This document shows, one piece after another, positions 52,850 through 61,940 of a stretch of 64,000 nucleotides of DNA. This DNA comes from Rhodocyclaceae bacterium (lineage in GTDB: Bacteria > Pseudomonadota > Gammaproteobacteria > Burkholderiales > Rhodocyclaceae), in contig RXJP01000016.1 in assembly GCA_003963315.1 (NCBI GenBank), positions 62,001-126,000 of the forward strand. Direction: 5' to 3'. The notes beneath the pieces are model-generated. The model saw only the letters and a program-made list of their open reading frames with translations. It was not told where the DNA came from and did no database searches. A program made the position numbers and the translations under genes. Position 1 is the first letter of the stretch. Every line of letters begins with the position of its first letter.

Positions 52850-53398
52850 ATGGGACACCGACTTTCGAAAATCTACACACGTACCGGCGACGGCGGCACC
52901 ACTGGTCTGGGCGATGGCAGCCGGATTAATAAGGACGCCCTGCGGGTAGCGGCCATGGGCGATATCGACGAACTCAACGCCAGCCTTGGGCTGCTCCTGT
53001 GCGAACCCTTGCCGGATGGCGTGCCGAGATTGCTCACGGCCATCCAGCATGATCTGTTCGACCTCGGCGGAGAGTTGTGCATCCCCGGTAGCCGCCTGCT
53101 TCCTGAAAGTGGAACAGAAGTGCTCGAAGAAGCCATCGACCACTACAACAGCGAGTTGGCTCCCCTCAAAGAATTCATCCTACCCGGCGGCTGCCGCGCC
53201 GCCGCCCTCGCCCACCAGTCACGCACCATCTGCCGCCGCGCTGAGCGCAATGTGGTAGCCCTGAGCAGGGACGAGGCCGTATCCGCAAACATACTCGGCT
53301 ATGTCAACCGCCTCTCCGACCTGCTCTTCGTCCTGGCGCGCTGGCTCAACCGCAATGCCGGATGCGGCGACGTGCTGTGGAATCGGCAACGGGGATGA
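52850..53398 (+). CDS. PduO-type cob(I)alamin adenosyltransferase
   Basis: The 182-residue protein starts MGHRLSKIYTRTGDGGTTGL, with the ATP-binding TRTGDGG-TTGLGDGSR pattern. It continues with AMGDIDELNASLGLLL, ELCIPGS, FILPGGCRAAALAHQSRTIC RRAERNVVAL (split here) and the final NRLSDLLFVLARWLN. It adds the adenosyl group to cob(I)alamin to make coenzyme B12. Upstream in-frame extension to 51869 overlaps the HDOD gene and is not real. It is monocistronic and closed by a strong terminator at 53415-53443. Confidence 0.93.
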   Translation: MGHRLSKIYTRTGDGGTTGLGDGSRINKDALRVAAMGDIDELNASLGLLLCEPLPDGVPRLLTAIQHDLFDLGGELCIPGSRLLPESGTEVLEEAIDHYNSELAPLKEFILPGGCRAAALAHQSRTICRRAERNVVALSRDEAVSANILGYVNRLSDLLFVLARWLNRNAGCGDVLWNRQRG

Positions 53399-53414
53399 GC
53401 TGACGGAGACCAAG

Positions 53415-53443
53415 AAAAACGCCAGGCAGTGCCTGGCGTTTTT
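53415..53443. terminator. Bidirectional terminator between the adenosyltransferase gene and the tRNA
   Basis: AAAAACGCCAGGCA and TGCCTGGCGTTTTT are perfect complements around one G, giving an effective loop of about 5-7 nt and T-tracts on both strands. It ends the plus-strand adenosyltransferase transcript and the minus-strand che/tRNA transcript. Confidence 0.93.
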
Positions 53444-53450
53444 CTTTGGA

Positions 53451-53526
<76 letters not shown>

Positions 53527-53539
53527 GTCAAAGCACTTC

Positions 53540-55438
53540 CTAAGCGGCGGCCACCGTCGGCGGCAGCAAGGCCGAACGGGGGATACCGCGCCCTTCGCCT
53601 AGGGCGACGAGCAGTTCCTTCATGTCCAGGATCAACACGATCTGACCATTGGAGAGCGTGGTGACGCCGGCGACGCCCTTGGGACGGAAATCATCCAGGG
53701 ATTTGATAACGGCGTCTTCCCGGCCCATGAACCCATCAATGGCCAGGATGAAGGTATGTTCGGCCGTCTGCATGAGCACGCCATAACCCGGCACGCGGCT
53801 GCTGCTCCACCCCAGGAGATAGGAAAGGGGATAGATGGGCATGACCTCGCCACGCACCACCATGGTGGCACGGCCACCCACTTCCTGGATGGCGCCCACT
53901 TCAATGGGCAGGATTTCGCGCACCATGGATAGGGGCACGGCGAAAGGTTGCTCTTCCAACTGCACTAACAGCACCGGCAGGATGGCGAGGGTCAGCGGCA
54001 GCGAAATGACGAAGGTGGTGCCCTTGCCCTGCTGCGACTTGATATCGATGGAACCGTTGAGCTTCTGGATGTTGGTCTTCACCACATCCATGCCGACACC
54101 GCGTCCGGATACGTCAGATGCCACATCCTTGGTGGAGAAGCCCGGCAGGAAGATCAGGTTGTAGCTTTGCCGCTCATCCATGGTGTTGGCCTCTTCATCG
54201 GTGATGAGGCCTTTCTCCAAGGCTTTGGCGCGCAACCTTTCCGCATTCATGCCGCGTCCATCGTCAGCGACGATAAGGACGATGTGATCGCCTTCCTGCC
54301 GCGCTTCGAGCCGCACCTGGGACTTCGGCGTCTTGCCTACGGCGATACGATCTTCGGTGGGTTCGATGCCGTGATCCACGGCATTGCGAATCAAGTGGAT
54401 GATGGGATCCGAGAGATCCTCGATCATGGTCTTGTCAATTTCGGTGTCTTCGCCCACCAATTGCAGCTCGACGTCCTTACCCAGGGAGCGGGCCAAGTCA
54501 CGGGCAATACGGGGATACTTCTGGAACAGGCGGCCAATGGGCTGCATGCGGGTCTTCATCACCGCGTTTTGCAGGTCGGACACCAGCAAGTCCAGTTGGC
54601 TCACGGCCTGGTCGAGGGCGTGCAGGGTATCGGTATCGTTGCGGCCGTTGAGAATATCGGAACGCAACGAGTTGAGCCGGTTTTTGGTCAGTCCGATTTC
54701 GCCGGACAGGTTGAGTACCTGGTCCAGGCGGGTGGTATCCACGCGGATGGAATTGTCGCGGCTCTTCTCGGTCTCACGGCGTCCGCCCACCACCTGGGCG
54801 CCGGGTTTGTCGGTAGTGCGGCGGCCGATGGCGGCATGGATGATCTGTTCCGGGGTTTCACCCGCAACATCATGGTGCAGAACCACGGGCGCGGGTACGG
54901 AAGCAGTGGCAGCGGGCGCGGGCGCTGCCACTGCGCCGGCCACAGCGGAAAACATCTGATTCCAGTCGGGATTGGCGCCGGCGGGGGCCGACACAGCCAC
55001 CGGCGCTATGGGCGCCGCCGGAGCCGCAACGGCGGCTTTGCCCAATTCCCCAGCAATGGCGGCCTTGAGACGGGCGATCAGCGAGGGATCGGCGGGTGCA
55101 GGCTGAACGCCACCCTCCAGGGCACCGAACATATCCCTGACCGAACCGGTAGCGTCGAGGATGACATCCATCATATTGGGCGTCACATCCATCTCGCCGT
55201 TACGCAACAAGTCGAACAGGTTCTCCGTCAGATGGCACAAGGTAACCAGTTCAGTGGCGGCGAGGAAGCCTGCTCCCCCCTTGATGGTGTGGAAGCCGCG
55301 AAAGATATCGTTGAGAAGTTTCTTGTCCTGGGGATTCTGTTCCAGGTCCACCAACTTGTTGTCCACCCCGGACAGCAGGTCAGCCGCCTCCACCAGGAAA
55401 TCCTGGAGAAGGTCTTCCATTCCTTGAAAGTCGCTCAT
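53540..55438 (-). CDS. cheA: CheA, chemotaxis histidine kinase
   Basis: From the ATG at 55438 (MSDFQGMEDLLQDFLVEAAD) the protein has 632 residues. The HPt domain carries the phosphorylated His at 50 (FRGFHTIKGGAGF). A long Ala/Pro-rich linker (about 125-240) stands where the CheY-binding P2 domain would be; P2 is not evident. Dimerisation, ATPase (HLIRNAVDHGIEP, ADDGRGMN, SGRGVGMDVVKTN) and CheW-like domains follow. It phosphorylates CheY and CheB. It is the last protein gene of the operon, 13 nt before tRNA-Ala. Confidence 0.96.
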   Translation of the reverse strand: MSDFQGMEDLLQDFLVEAADLLSGVDNKLVDLEQNPQDKKLLNDIFRGFHTIKGGAGFLAATELVTLCHLTENLFDLLRNGEMDVTPNMMDVILDATGSVRDMFGALEGGVQPAPADPSLIARLKAAIAGELGKAAVAAPAAPIAPVAVSAPAGANPDWNQMFSAVAGAVAAPAPAATASVPAPVVLHHDVAGETPEQIIHAAIGRRTTDKPGAQVVGGRRETEKSRDNSIRVDTTRLDQVLNLSGEIGLTKNRLNSLRSDILNGRNDTDTLHALDQAVSQLDLLVSDLQNAVMKTRMQPIGRLFQKYPRIARDLARSLGKDVELQLVGEDTEIDKTMIEDLSDPIIHLIRNAVDHGIEPTEDRIAVGKTPKSQVRLEARQEGDHIVLIVADDGRGMNAERLRAKALEKGLITDEEANTMDERQSYNLIFLPGFSTKDVASDVSGRGVGMDVVKTNIQKLNGSIDIKSQQGKGTTFVISLPLTLAILPVLLVQLEEQPFAVPLSMVREILPIEVGAIQEVGGRATMVVRGEVMPIYPLSYLLGWSSSRVPGYGVLMQTAEHTFILAIDGFMGREDAVIKSLDDFRPKGVAGVTTLSNGQIVLILDMKELLVALGEGRGIPRSALLPPTVAAA

Positions 55439-55469
55439 TTTGTGTTCTCCTGTCCGGATGGCGCAGGGC

Positions 55470-56285
55470 TTAGAAGCCCAGGCTCTCCAGCAACTCGTCC
55501 ACCTGGGCCTGGGTGGTGACCACATCACTGCGGCCAGCGGCATTCACCACCGGACCGTTCAGCAATCCGTCCGGCGTCTCCGCCTTCTTTTCCTGGGGCA
55601 TGGCTTCTATCAATACGGACAACAGTTGGCCTTCAAGGCCCTGGGCCATTTCGACCACTTTCTTGATCACCTGCCCGGTCAAATCCTGGAAATCCTGGGC
55701 CATCACAATTTCCATCATCTGGGCATTGACCGCCTTGATCTTGCCACTGCCGCCATGGAAAAAACTGCGGGTATCGGCAGCCAGGGCCTTGAATTCATCC
55801 ACCGACAGTTGGTTGGCGAACATGCGATCCCAACGGGCACCCAGGGACTCTGTGCCCGCCAGAAGATCGTCCTGTATCGGTTTCACGATATCAGCGGCAT
55901 TGAGTACGCGGCTTGCCGCCTGTTCGGTCATCTGCGCAATGTAAGTCAGCCGCTGGCGGGCATCCGGCATTTGCTTGGCGGTGTCCTCCAGCATTTTGTC
56001 GTAACCCAATTCCCGCAGACTGTCATGGAGTTGGCGGGCCAAATGGCCCAACCGATTGAACACCACGTCATCCTTGCTCTCGGGTTCGGCAGGGGCCGAG
56101 TCGGGCAGCGCGATTTCCGATGCGACACTATCGAACAAAGCCTGAAGATCATCGGAATCCCCAGATGCATCCGGTTCCGCTACCGGCGCCGCAGGCAGTT
56201 TGGCCGATGTGTTGGCGATAGTATCGAACAGCGCTTGCAGATCGTCTGAATCGCCGGATTCGTTCAGCTGGACGGGATTTGACAT
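55470..56285 (-). CDS. cheZ: CheZ, CheY-P phosphatase, with a duplicated N-terminal motif
   Basis: The 271-residue protein has the CheZ catalytic region MAQDFQDLTGQVIKKVV (about 195-210) with the inserted Gln. Its C-terminal CheY-binding helix is QVDELLESLGF (261-271). The N-terminus is odd: SGDSDDLQALFD occurs twice, at residues 10-21 and 41-52, separated by Ala/Pro-rich linkers. CheZ removes the phosphoryl group from CheY. It lies between cheY (10 bp) and cheA (31 bp). Confidence 0.93.
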   Translation of the reverse strand: MSNPVQLNESGDSDDLQALFDTIANTSAKLPAAPVAEPDASGDSDDLQALFDSVASEIALPDSAPAEPESKDDVVFNRLGHLARQLHDSLRELGYDKMLEDTAKQMPDARQRLTYIAQMTEQAASRVLNAADIVKPIQDDLLAGTESLGARWDRMFANQLSVDEFKALAADTRSFFHGGSGKIKAVNAQMMEIVMAQDFQDLTGQVIKKVVEMAQGLEGQLLSVLIEAMPQEKKAETPDGLLNGPVVNAAGRSDVVTTQAQVDELLESLGF

Positions 56286-56295
56286 GATGCGCCCC

Positions 56296-56691
56296 TTACA
56301 TTCCCAGCTTTTCGAAGATCTTGCCCATCTTCTCGTTAAGGGTTGCTGCGGTAAACGGCTTGACGATATAGCCCGATGCACCCGCCTGGGCGGCCGCGAT
56401 AATGTTTTCCTTCTTCGCTTCGGCGGTGATCATGAGCACCGGCAGGTGCTTTAAAGCGGCATCGGCACGGATAGTCTGCAACAGGGTCAGGCCATCCATA
56501 TTGGGCATGTTCCAGTCGGTCACGACGAAATCGAAACTGGCGGCCCTGAGCTTCTGCAAAGCGACAACACCGTCTTCCGCCTCGTCCACATTGGTGAAAC
56601 CGAGTTCCTTGAGAAGGTTACGGACGATGCGGCGCATGGTAGAAAAATCATCCACCACCAAAAACTTGATCTTGCTGGGATCCGCAGGCAT
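56296..56691 (-). CDS. cheY: CheY, chemotaxis response regulator
   Basis: This single receiver domain of 131 residues shows [20 protein letters not shown] (acidic pair), the phospho-acceptor Asp in [24 protein letters not shown] (Thr) and the Lys in GYIVKPFT. It binds FliM when phosphorylated and reverses the motor. The gene is immediately followed by cheZ, its phosphatase. Confidence 0.97.
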   Translation of the reverse strand: MPADPSKIKFLVVDDFSTMRRIVRNLLKELGFTNVDEAEDGVVALQKLRAASFDFVVTDWNMPNMDGLTLLQTIRADAALKHLPVLMITAEAKKENIIAAAQAGASGYIVKPFTAATLNEKMGKIFEKLGM

Positions 56692-56705
56692 TACTCTCTC
56701 CAGGT

Positions 56706-57671
56706 TCAGTCTCTTTGGGATTTCAACAACAGCGGACGCAGGGTATCAGCCAGCGCGTCTGCATCAAACTTTGCCACATATTGATCCACGCCCACACTCT
56801 TGCCCATGGCCCGATTCGCCTCGGAAGACAGGGAAGAGTGCATCACAACGGGAATACCGTTGAAGCGGGCGTCGGACTTGATGTTCTTGGTCAGCACATA
56901 CCCGTCCATCTCCGGCATTTCGGCATCGACCAGGATCAGATTCAATTCATCCAGCAGATCCCGTCCCGATTGCTGGGCGGCAGCGGCCATACCCACCAAA
57001 CGGGTCCATGCCTCCATGCCATTCTGGGCATGTTTGTGCTTCACCCCCAGCTTGTCCAGCACCTCGGCGATCTTCTTCCGGGCCACGGCCGAATCATCCA
57101 CGAAGAACACGTTCAGATCATGGGCGTCGCGGATGGGCTCGATCTGACCAACCAGGGCCTCGCCAAAGGTGTTGGCCATGATCTGCTCCACGTCGACGAT
57201 GGAGACCAGTTTGCCGTCCGGCAATTCGGTGATGGCGGTGATGTAGGCATGGGCGCCGCTGGTAACGGCCTCGGGCGCCCGTACCTTGTCCCAGTCCACA
57301 CGGATGATGCGGTCTACGCCATGGACCAGGAAGCCCAGAGTGCGCTTGCTGTATTCGGTCACCATCATGGACTGTCCGAGCCCGGCGGGGGCGTCGCCCA
57401 ATCCCATGGCGCGGGACAGGGAAACCACCGGGATCACGTTGCCGCGCAGGCTGATCAAGCCTTCCACACCGGCGGGCATATTGGGTGTCTTGGTGATGAC
57501 GGGGGTCTTGCTGACCTCGCGTACTTTGAATACGTTGATACCGAAGGTTTCGTGGGTGCCCAACTCGAACAGCAGAATCTCCATTCGATTGGAACCCGCC
57601 AACTTGGTACGGGCATCCACGGTGTCCAGCAAGGAATTGTTCGCGGGATTGGCGATGGCATTGGTGTTCAT
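56706..57671 (-). CDS. cheV: CheV, CheW-receiver coupling protein (first in coordinate order)
   Basis: The 321-residue protein joins an N-terminal CheW domain ([40 protein letters not shown]) to a C-terminal receiver ([20 protein letters not shown], the Asp in [20 protein letters not shown]). It couples receptors to CheA and may buffer phosphoryl groups. It is the second of two tandem cheV genes, 12 bp after the other; the pair is about half identical by eye, so it arose by duplication. Confidence 0.94.
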   Translation of the reverse strand: MNTNAIANPANNSLLDTVDARTKLAGSNRMEILLFELGTHETFGINVFKVREVSKTPVITKTPNMPAGVEGLISLRGNVIPVVSLSRAMGLGDAPAGLGQSMMVTEYSKRTLGFLVHGVDRIIRVDWDKVRAPEAVTSGAHAYITAITELPDGKLVSIVDVEQIMANTFGEALVGQIEPIRDAHDLNVFFVDDSAVARKKIAEVLDKLGVKHKHAQNGMEAWTRLVGMAAAAQQSGRDLLDELNLILVDAEMPEMDGYVLTKNIKSDARFNGIPVVMHSSLSSEANRAMGKSVGVDQYVAKFDADALADTLRPLLLKSQRD

Positions 57672-57683
57672 GTCAATCTCCGG

Positions 57684-58655
57684 TCAAGCGGTTGCGGCGC
57701 TGGCGGCAGCGCTTTGGCGCAGAATGCGCGCCAAGGTATCGGCCAGGCGCTGCGGCTCGAACTTGGAAACATATTCGTCCACCCCCACCGAAATCCCCAA
57801 TTGCTGGTTGGACATGGAGGACAGGGACGAGTGCATGAGCACAGGAATACCGGCAAAGCGCGGGTCGGACTTGACGTGCTTGGTCAGGATATAGCCGTCC
57901 ATTTCCGGCATTTCCACATCGGTCAGGATAAGGTGCACCAAGTCCCTGACCCGCTTCCCCGCCGCGTCTGCGCTATTGGCGATCTTCTGCAACTCGTCCC
58001 AGGCGGCGCGTCCGTTGATGGCGCCAATGAACTTGACGCCCAGGGCGTTCAAGGTCCGCTCAATTTGGTTGCGTGCCACTGAAGAATCGTCGGCGAACAC
58101 CACGGTGAAATTGTTCTGGCCCAGGGGGGTAATGCTGGTGAACAGGAATTCGTCGTCGTACTTGGTGGTTTCGGCCAGGACCCGTTCCACGTCCAGCATC
58201 ATCACCAAGCGGTTGTCCTGCAATTCGGTAACGGCCGTTACCAAGCCCCCCAGGTTGGAAGTGAGCATTTCGGGAGGTACACGCATTTGCGCCCAGTCGA
58301 GGCGGAGGATGGTGTCCACCGATTCCACCAGGAAGCCCTGGGTATGGCCTGCATATTCAGTGACGATCATGATGTCCCGGGGCGTACCGGAATCCATGCC
58401 CACATACTGGGCAAGATCCACTACCGGGACCAGGGCGCCACGCAGGCTGACCATACCCTTGACGGAACTGGGCATGTCCGGAGCGGCGGTCACCTGGGGC
58501 GTACGCATCACCTCCCGCACCTTGAACACGTTGATGCCGAAAGTTTCCCGCCGTCCCGTGCGCTGATCCACGCCCAGGGAAAAAAGCAGGATTTCCAGCT
58601 TGTTGGTGCCAGCCAGACGGGTTCGCGCATCAATATTTTTCAGCAATTCAGACAT
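57684..58655 (-). CDS. cheV: CheV, CheW-receiver coupling protein (second in coordinate order)
   Basis: The 323-residue protein has the same layout: CheW part (EILLFSLGVDQRTGRRETFG, GMVSLRGALVPVVDLAQYVG) and receiver (VVFADDSSVARNQIERTLNA, Asp in [20 protein letters not shown]). It differs from its twin by the insertion QRTGRRE in the first CheW strand and an Ala/Ser-rich C-terminus. A 179-bp gap with an AAGCCG...CGGCTT hairpin (58674-58691) precedes it, which may hold a promoter for cheVV-YZA. Confidence 0.94.
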   Translation of the reverse strand: MSELLKNIDARTRLAGTNKLEILLFSLGVDQRTGRRETFGINVFKVREVMRTPQVTAAPDMPSSVKGMVSLRGALVPVVDLAQYVGMDSGTPRDIMIVTEYAGHTQGFLVESVDTILRLDWAQMRVPPEMLTSNLGGLVTAVTELQDNRLVMMLDVERVLAETTKYDDEFLFTSITPLGQNNFTVVFADDSSVARNQIERTLNALGVKFIGAINGRAAWDELQKIANSADAAGKRVRDLVHLILTDVEMPEMDGYILTKHVKSDPRFAGIPVLMHSSLSSMSNQQLGISVGVDEYVSKFEPQRLADTLARILRQSAAASAATA

Positions 58656-58834
58656 TTCTCAGCCTTTCAACGAAAGCCGAAGGGGCGGCTTGTCGTACTC
58701 CCGAACAATCTTACGCGATTTTTATAAATTTCATCCCTGGGAGCGGCCCTGGCACCGGGATTGGGGGAATACCGTCAGGATATTGCGCCGCACACAACAC
58801 ACCGGTATCAGGCCGATTTATCCCATGGGTCCGG

Positions 58835-60487
58835 CTAACACAGACTCAATTCCACCCGGAGCTGATTGCCCTGGGTATTGAACTCCACCCGTCGTGCCAT
58901 GGATAGCACTAGGGAGAGCCCCCTGCCATAGGGGAGCGGCTCGTCGTCCTTGGCTGATGGGGTTCGATTCAAGATGTCGGAATAGTCGAACCCCTTGCCG
59001 CTATCCCGGCAAACAATGACCACCCCCGCTCCCTCCGGCCCCTGTTCTAGCACCAGAGAAAGCTCGATCTGCGCGGACACCAAACCGGCCAGGCGCTTCG
59101 CTCGCTCGTCGAGATAGGTTTCCATGCCTTGCTCGCCGAGTTTGAGGGAGGAGTCGAGACCCAATACCCCATGATCCAGGGCATTGTTGTATAGCTCGGA
59201 TAACACGACGAACAACACCCCGCCCATATCCTTCACCGCCTCGAATTGGGCTATGGCGCTGAGCATCAGGGGCACCACATCCACTGACCGCATTTCATCC
59301 GGCCCCACGGACAGGGACAATTTCCATTGACCAACGGAAGAGGCGCCCTCCACCGCGCGTTCCCGATCCTGGCGCGACGTCTGATCGCGGTGGCAACTGA
59401 CCACGATCAAGGACATATCGTCCCGGGCGATCAACCCCCCTCCGCTTTGCATTGACGGGGCCTCCGGCAGCGCATGTTGCAGATTGCCATAGCCCTCCAA
59501 CCAGCCCCGGAAGGCCTGCAAGGCACCAGCCCGGTCCGCCCCCGGGGCGAGTTGCCGCAACAATCCGCCAGACCCTAAGGCCAGCATTTCCTTGTCACGG
59601 AAGGTCCAAACATCCGTCTCCACATGGAAGGCAGCGGGCGGCAAGCTGCCCAGGGGAGCGTGTGGTGTAGCCTCGGCTGATTCGTTGTGTTGCCGGGACA
59701 ACAAAATCGGCGCCGGCGTCCCGCCGTTCCAGACATGGATGACGCCGTCGGCGAAATCCACCGAGACCAAGGTGGCGTGCACCGGGCATCCTTCCGGATA
59801 AAAACGAAAAATCCGAGAATTGGCCTCGCGTACGATGGCATCGATGCCAAAGCCTTTTTCCGTCATGCGGTAAAAGGGGGCGACCACGGGCAAGGTACTG
59901 ACCGCCGCCAACGTCCCTTTCTGCATGTCGTCCACCAGCATGATGTGCAGCGCCCCCGCCGGCGTCCGGGCCGCCAACAGCAGATCGCCGCTGAAAATGT
60001 CGGCGGGGCGGGTCCAGGATTGGATCGCCGGATCGCTCAGGGTCTCGTTGTGGACGAACTGTTCCAGCATGCGCCGCGCCTGCCGATGTTCGCCATCGAC
60101 CGCCACGCGCAGATGGTCCACTTGTTTGGTCAAGAGGGCATTGCGCTGCGCTTGTTGGGCGGAAACCTTCAGCAAGGCAAGAATGGCTTGCAGGGTTTCA
60201 ACCGTCGAGGAAGCGGACAAGGGGATGGGCATCGCATGGCCGGGAGACGCCAAGGGCGGTTTCCCGCCCATCCACAGGCAAGGCACCGCACTCAACCACT
60301 CTTTTTCCAAGCCTGGCGGCAACAGGCGGGCGCCGACATCCTCGGCGACGATCACCACATCGCACGCCTCAGGCACTTGCAGCAGCTTTTTATTGGCGGA
60401 ACCGGGACAATCGACTTCGTGGCCCAGATGCATCAATCCCTGAGCGATGGCAAGGGACGAGGCCTCCCCGAGAAAGAGAATCTTCAT
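58835..60487 (-). CDS. HsbR-like partner-switching protein: pseudo-receiver, degenerate SpoIIE phosphatase, HATPase
   Basis: The 550-residue protein has three parts. Residues 1 to about 115 look like a receiver (CDVVIVAED) but lack the usual acidic pair and phospho-Asp. Residues about 150-370 follow SpoIIE/RsbU phosphatases: IMLVDDMQKGTLAAV replaces the usual D-x-x-GHG, the S/T-D-G motif is LGSGGLL (Asp lost), while the late DD is kept (ARDDMSLIVV). Residues about 400-550 form an RsbW-like ATPase with an N box (ELYNNALDHG) and G box (CRDSGKGFDY). The STAS protein encoded just upstream is its likely partner. The fold order resembles Pseudomonas HsbR, but phosphatase activity is doubtful. Confidence 0.82.
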   Translation of the reverse strand: MKILFLGEASSLAIAQGLMHLGHEVDCPGSANKKLLQVPEACDVVIVAEDVGARLLPPGLEKEWLSAVPCLWMGGKPPLASPGHAMPIPLSASSTVETLQAILALLKVSAQQAQRNALLTKQVDHLRVAVDGEHRQARRMLEQFVHNETLSDPAIQSWTRPADIFSGDLLLAARTPAGALHIMLVDDMQKGTLAAVSTLPVVAPFYRMTEKGFGIDAIVREANSRIFRFYPEGCPVHATLVSVDFADGVIHVWNGGTPAPILLSRQHNESAEATPHAPLGSLPPAAFHVETDVWTFRDKEMLALGSGGLLRQLAPGADRAGALQAFRGWLEGYGNLQHALPEAPSMQSGGGLIARDDMSLIVVSCHRDQTSRQDRERAVEGASSVGQWKLSLSVGPDEMRSVDVVPLMLSAIAQFEAVKDMGGVLFVVLSELYNNALDHGVLGLDSSLKLGEQGMETYLDERAKRLAGLVSAQIELSLVLEQGPEGAGVVIVCRDSGKGFDYSDILNRTPSAKDDEPLPYGRGLSLVLSMARRVEFNTQGNQLRVELSLC

Positions 60488-60514
60488 TCCCGGCGCCCGA
60501 TCCCGGTTTGGGAC

Positions 60515-60820
60515 TTAGGAGATGGCGAAGAGCTTGCCGAAGTTAGCGATATCCAACACTTGCTTGACGGCGCCACGACAGTTGCTCAGGCTGACTTCCT
60601 TGTTGCAGCCCCTCGCCTTGTCCCGCAACATGAGCAGCATGCCCAGGGCGGAGCTGTCCAGGTAGTCCACGCCGCCGAGATCTACCACCACTTCCCGGAT
60701 CGCCCCTTGTTGCAACACCCCGTCCACACATTCGCGGAATTCCCGGTGGCTGTTGAAATCAAACCGGCCTTCCAGCTTGATGACGGCACGGGCATCGGTT
60801 GTTATGACTGTGGTTTGCAT
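60515..60820 (-). CDS. STAS-domain anti-sigma-factor antagonist (HsbA-like)
   Basis: The 101-residue protein is a single STAS domain. VIKLEGRFDFNSHREF is followed by the phosphorylation loop GGVDYLDSSALGMLLMLRD, where Ser 56 or 57 would be the target, and by VKQVLDIANFGKLF. It lies 27 bp upstream of the HATPase/SpoIIE-like gene in transcription order, the arrangement of an anti-anti-sigma factor with its kinase/phosphatase. It may also act directly in chemotaxis signalling, since it is inside the che operon. A longer frame back to 61045 overlaps cheB and is rejected. Confidence 0.9.
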   Translation of the reverse strand: MQTTVITTDARAVIKLEGRFDFNSHREFRECVDGVLQQGAIREVVVDLGGVDYLDSSALGMLLMLRDKARGCNKEVSLSNCRGAVKQVLDIANFGKLFAIS

Positions 60821-60866
60821 ATCTAGGTCCCTAAAGCGCGATAGATGGAAAGTATAGCCTGCCGCC

Positions 60867-61931
60867 TCAATGGCCACGCAAGCGTGCCACCAACCTTGCC
60901 GCAATCGATGACAAGGGGGCCACGTCATCCAGCGCATTGATTTCCGCCGCGGCCCGGGGCATGCCATAGACCACGCAGCTTTCCTTGTCCTGGCCGATAT
61001 TCCACGCGCCCGCCTGGTGCATCTCCAACATTCCCTGGGCGCCATCGCGGCCCATGCCGGTCAGTATGACCCCCAGGGCGTTGGCCCCCACCTCCGTGGC
61101 CACCGAGGAGAACAGCACGTCCACCGCGGGGCGGTGGCGATTCACCGGTTCCGTCGTCAACAATTCGGTAACGTAGCCGCCCCCCTTGCGTCGCACCCGC
61201 ATATGGGAGTGCCCGGGCGCCAGATAGGCGTATCCCGCTTGCAACAGCTCCCCGCCCCTGGCTTCCAGCACGGTCAGCTTGGACAGGGTATTCAGACGTT
61301 GGGCAAAGGACGGCGTGAATGTCTCGGGCATATGCTGGACCATCACAATGGGCGGCATCTCGGCCGGCAATGCCGACAGCACAGTCTTGATGGCTTCAGT
61401 CCCCCCGGTGGACGCGCCGATGGCGATCACTTTTTCAGCCAGGCAGCGGGCGGGCAGCATGCCCTCGACACTCGCCCCTTGGGTACCTTGCATAGCGGCT
61501 GCCGTCGCTCCGGGTTTAACACCGCGGGCCTTGCCGGAACCGTAGGCAGCGCGAATCTTGTCGCGAATTTCCTCGCCGTACCCCTGCAACTGGGCGCCGT
61601 TGCCTGCCTGCGGCTTGGCCACAAAATCCACCGCACCCAATTCCAGCGCCTGTAGGGTCACCTCCGAACCGCGCGCGGTCAGGGAGGAAATCATGATGAC
61701 CGGCATGGGCCGCAGCTTCATCAAACGGGAAAGGAACTCCAACCCATCCATTTTCGGCATTTCCACATCCAGGGTCAGCACGTCTGGATTCAACGCCTTG
61801 ATCATTTCCCGTGCGGCGATGGGATCGGGAGCAGTGCCCACCACGTCGATGTCCGGCGCCATGCCGATCACCTCGGAGAGCAGTCCGCGCATCAAGGCGG
61901 AGTCGTCGACAATCAATACCTTGATGGTCAT
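60867..61931 (-). CDS. cheB: CheB, chemoreceptor methylesterase/deamidase
   Basis: The 354-residue protein has an N-terminal receiver (IKVLIVDDSALMRGLLSEVI, Asp in DVLTLDVEMPKMDGLEFL). The C-terminal esterase domain carries the catalytic Ser in IGASTGGTEA, His in VQHMPETF and Asp in GMGRDGAQGM. Phosphorylation by CheA activates it to remove methyl groups from receptors. It lies 9 bp after cheD, the usual order R-D-B. Confidence 0.97.
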   Translation of the reverse strand: MTIKVLIVDDSALMRGLLSEVIGMAPDIDVVGTAPDPIAAREMIKALNPDVLTLDVEMPKMDGLEFLSRLMKLRPMPVIMISSLTARGSEVTLQALELGAVDFVAKPQAGNGAQLQGYGEEIRDKIRAAYGSGKARGVKPGATAAAMQGTQGASVEGMLPARCLAEKVIAIGASTGGTEAIKTVLSALPAEMPPIVMVQHMPETFTPSFAQRLNTLSKLTVLEARGGELLQAGYAYLAPGHSHMRVRRKGGGYVTELLTTEPVNRHRPAVDVLFSSVATEVGANALGVILTGMGRDGAQGMLEMHQAGAWNIGQDKESCVVYGMPRAAAEINALDDVAPLSSIAARLVARLRGH

Positions 61932-61940
61932 GCCGTCGCC

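Noticed and set aside
58744-58762. TGGCACC-N4-TTGGG, a sigma-54-like element in front of the cheV genes
   Set aside because: It has GG instead of the essential GC at -12 and points away from the neighbouring minus-strand genes.
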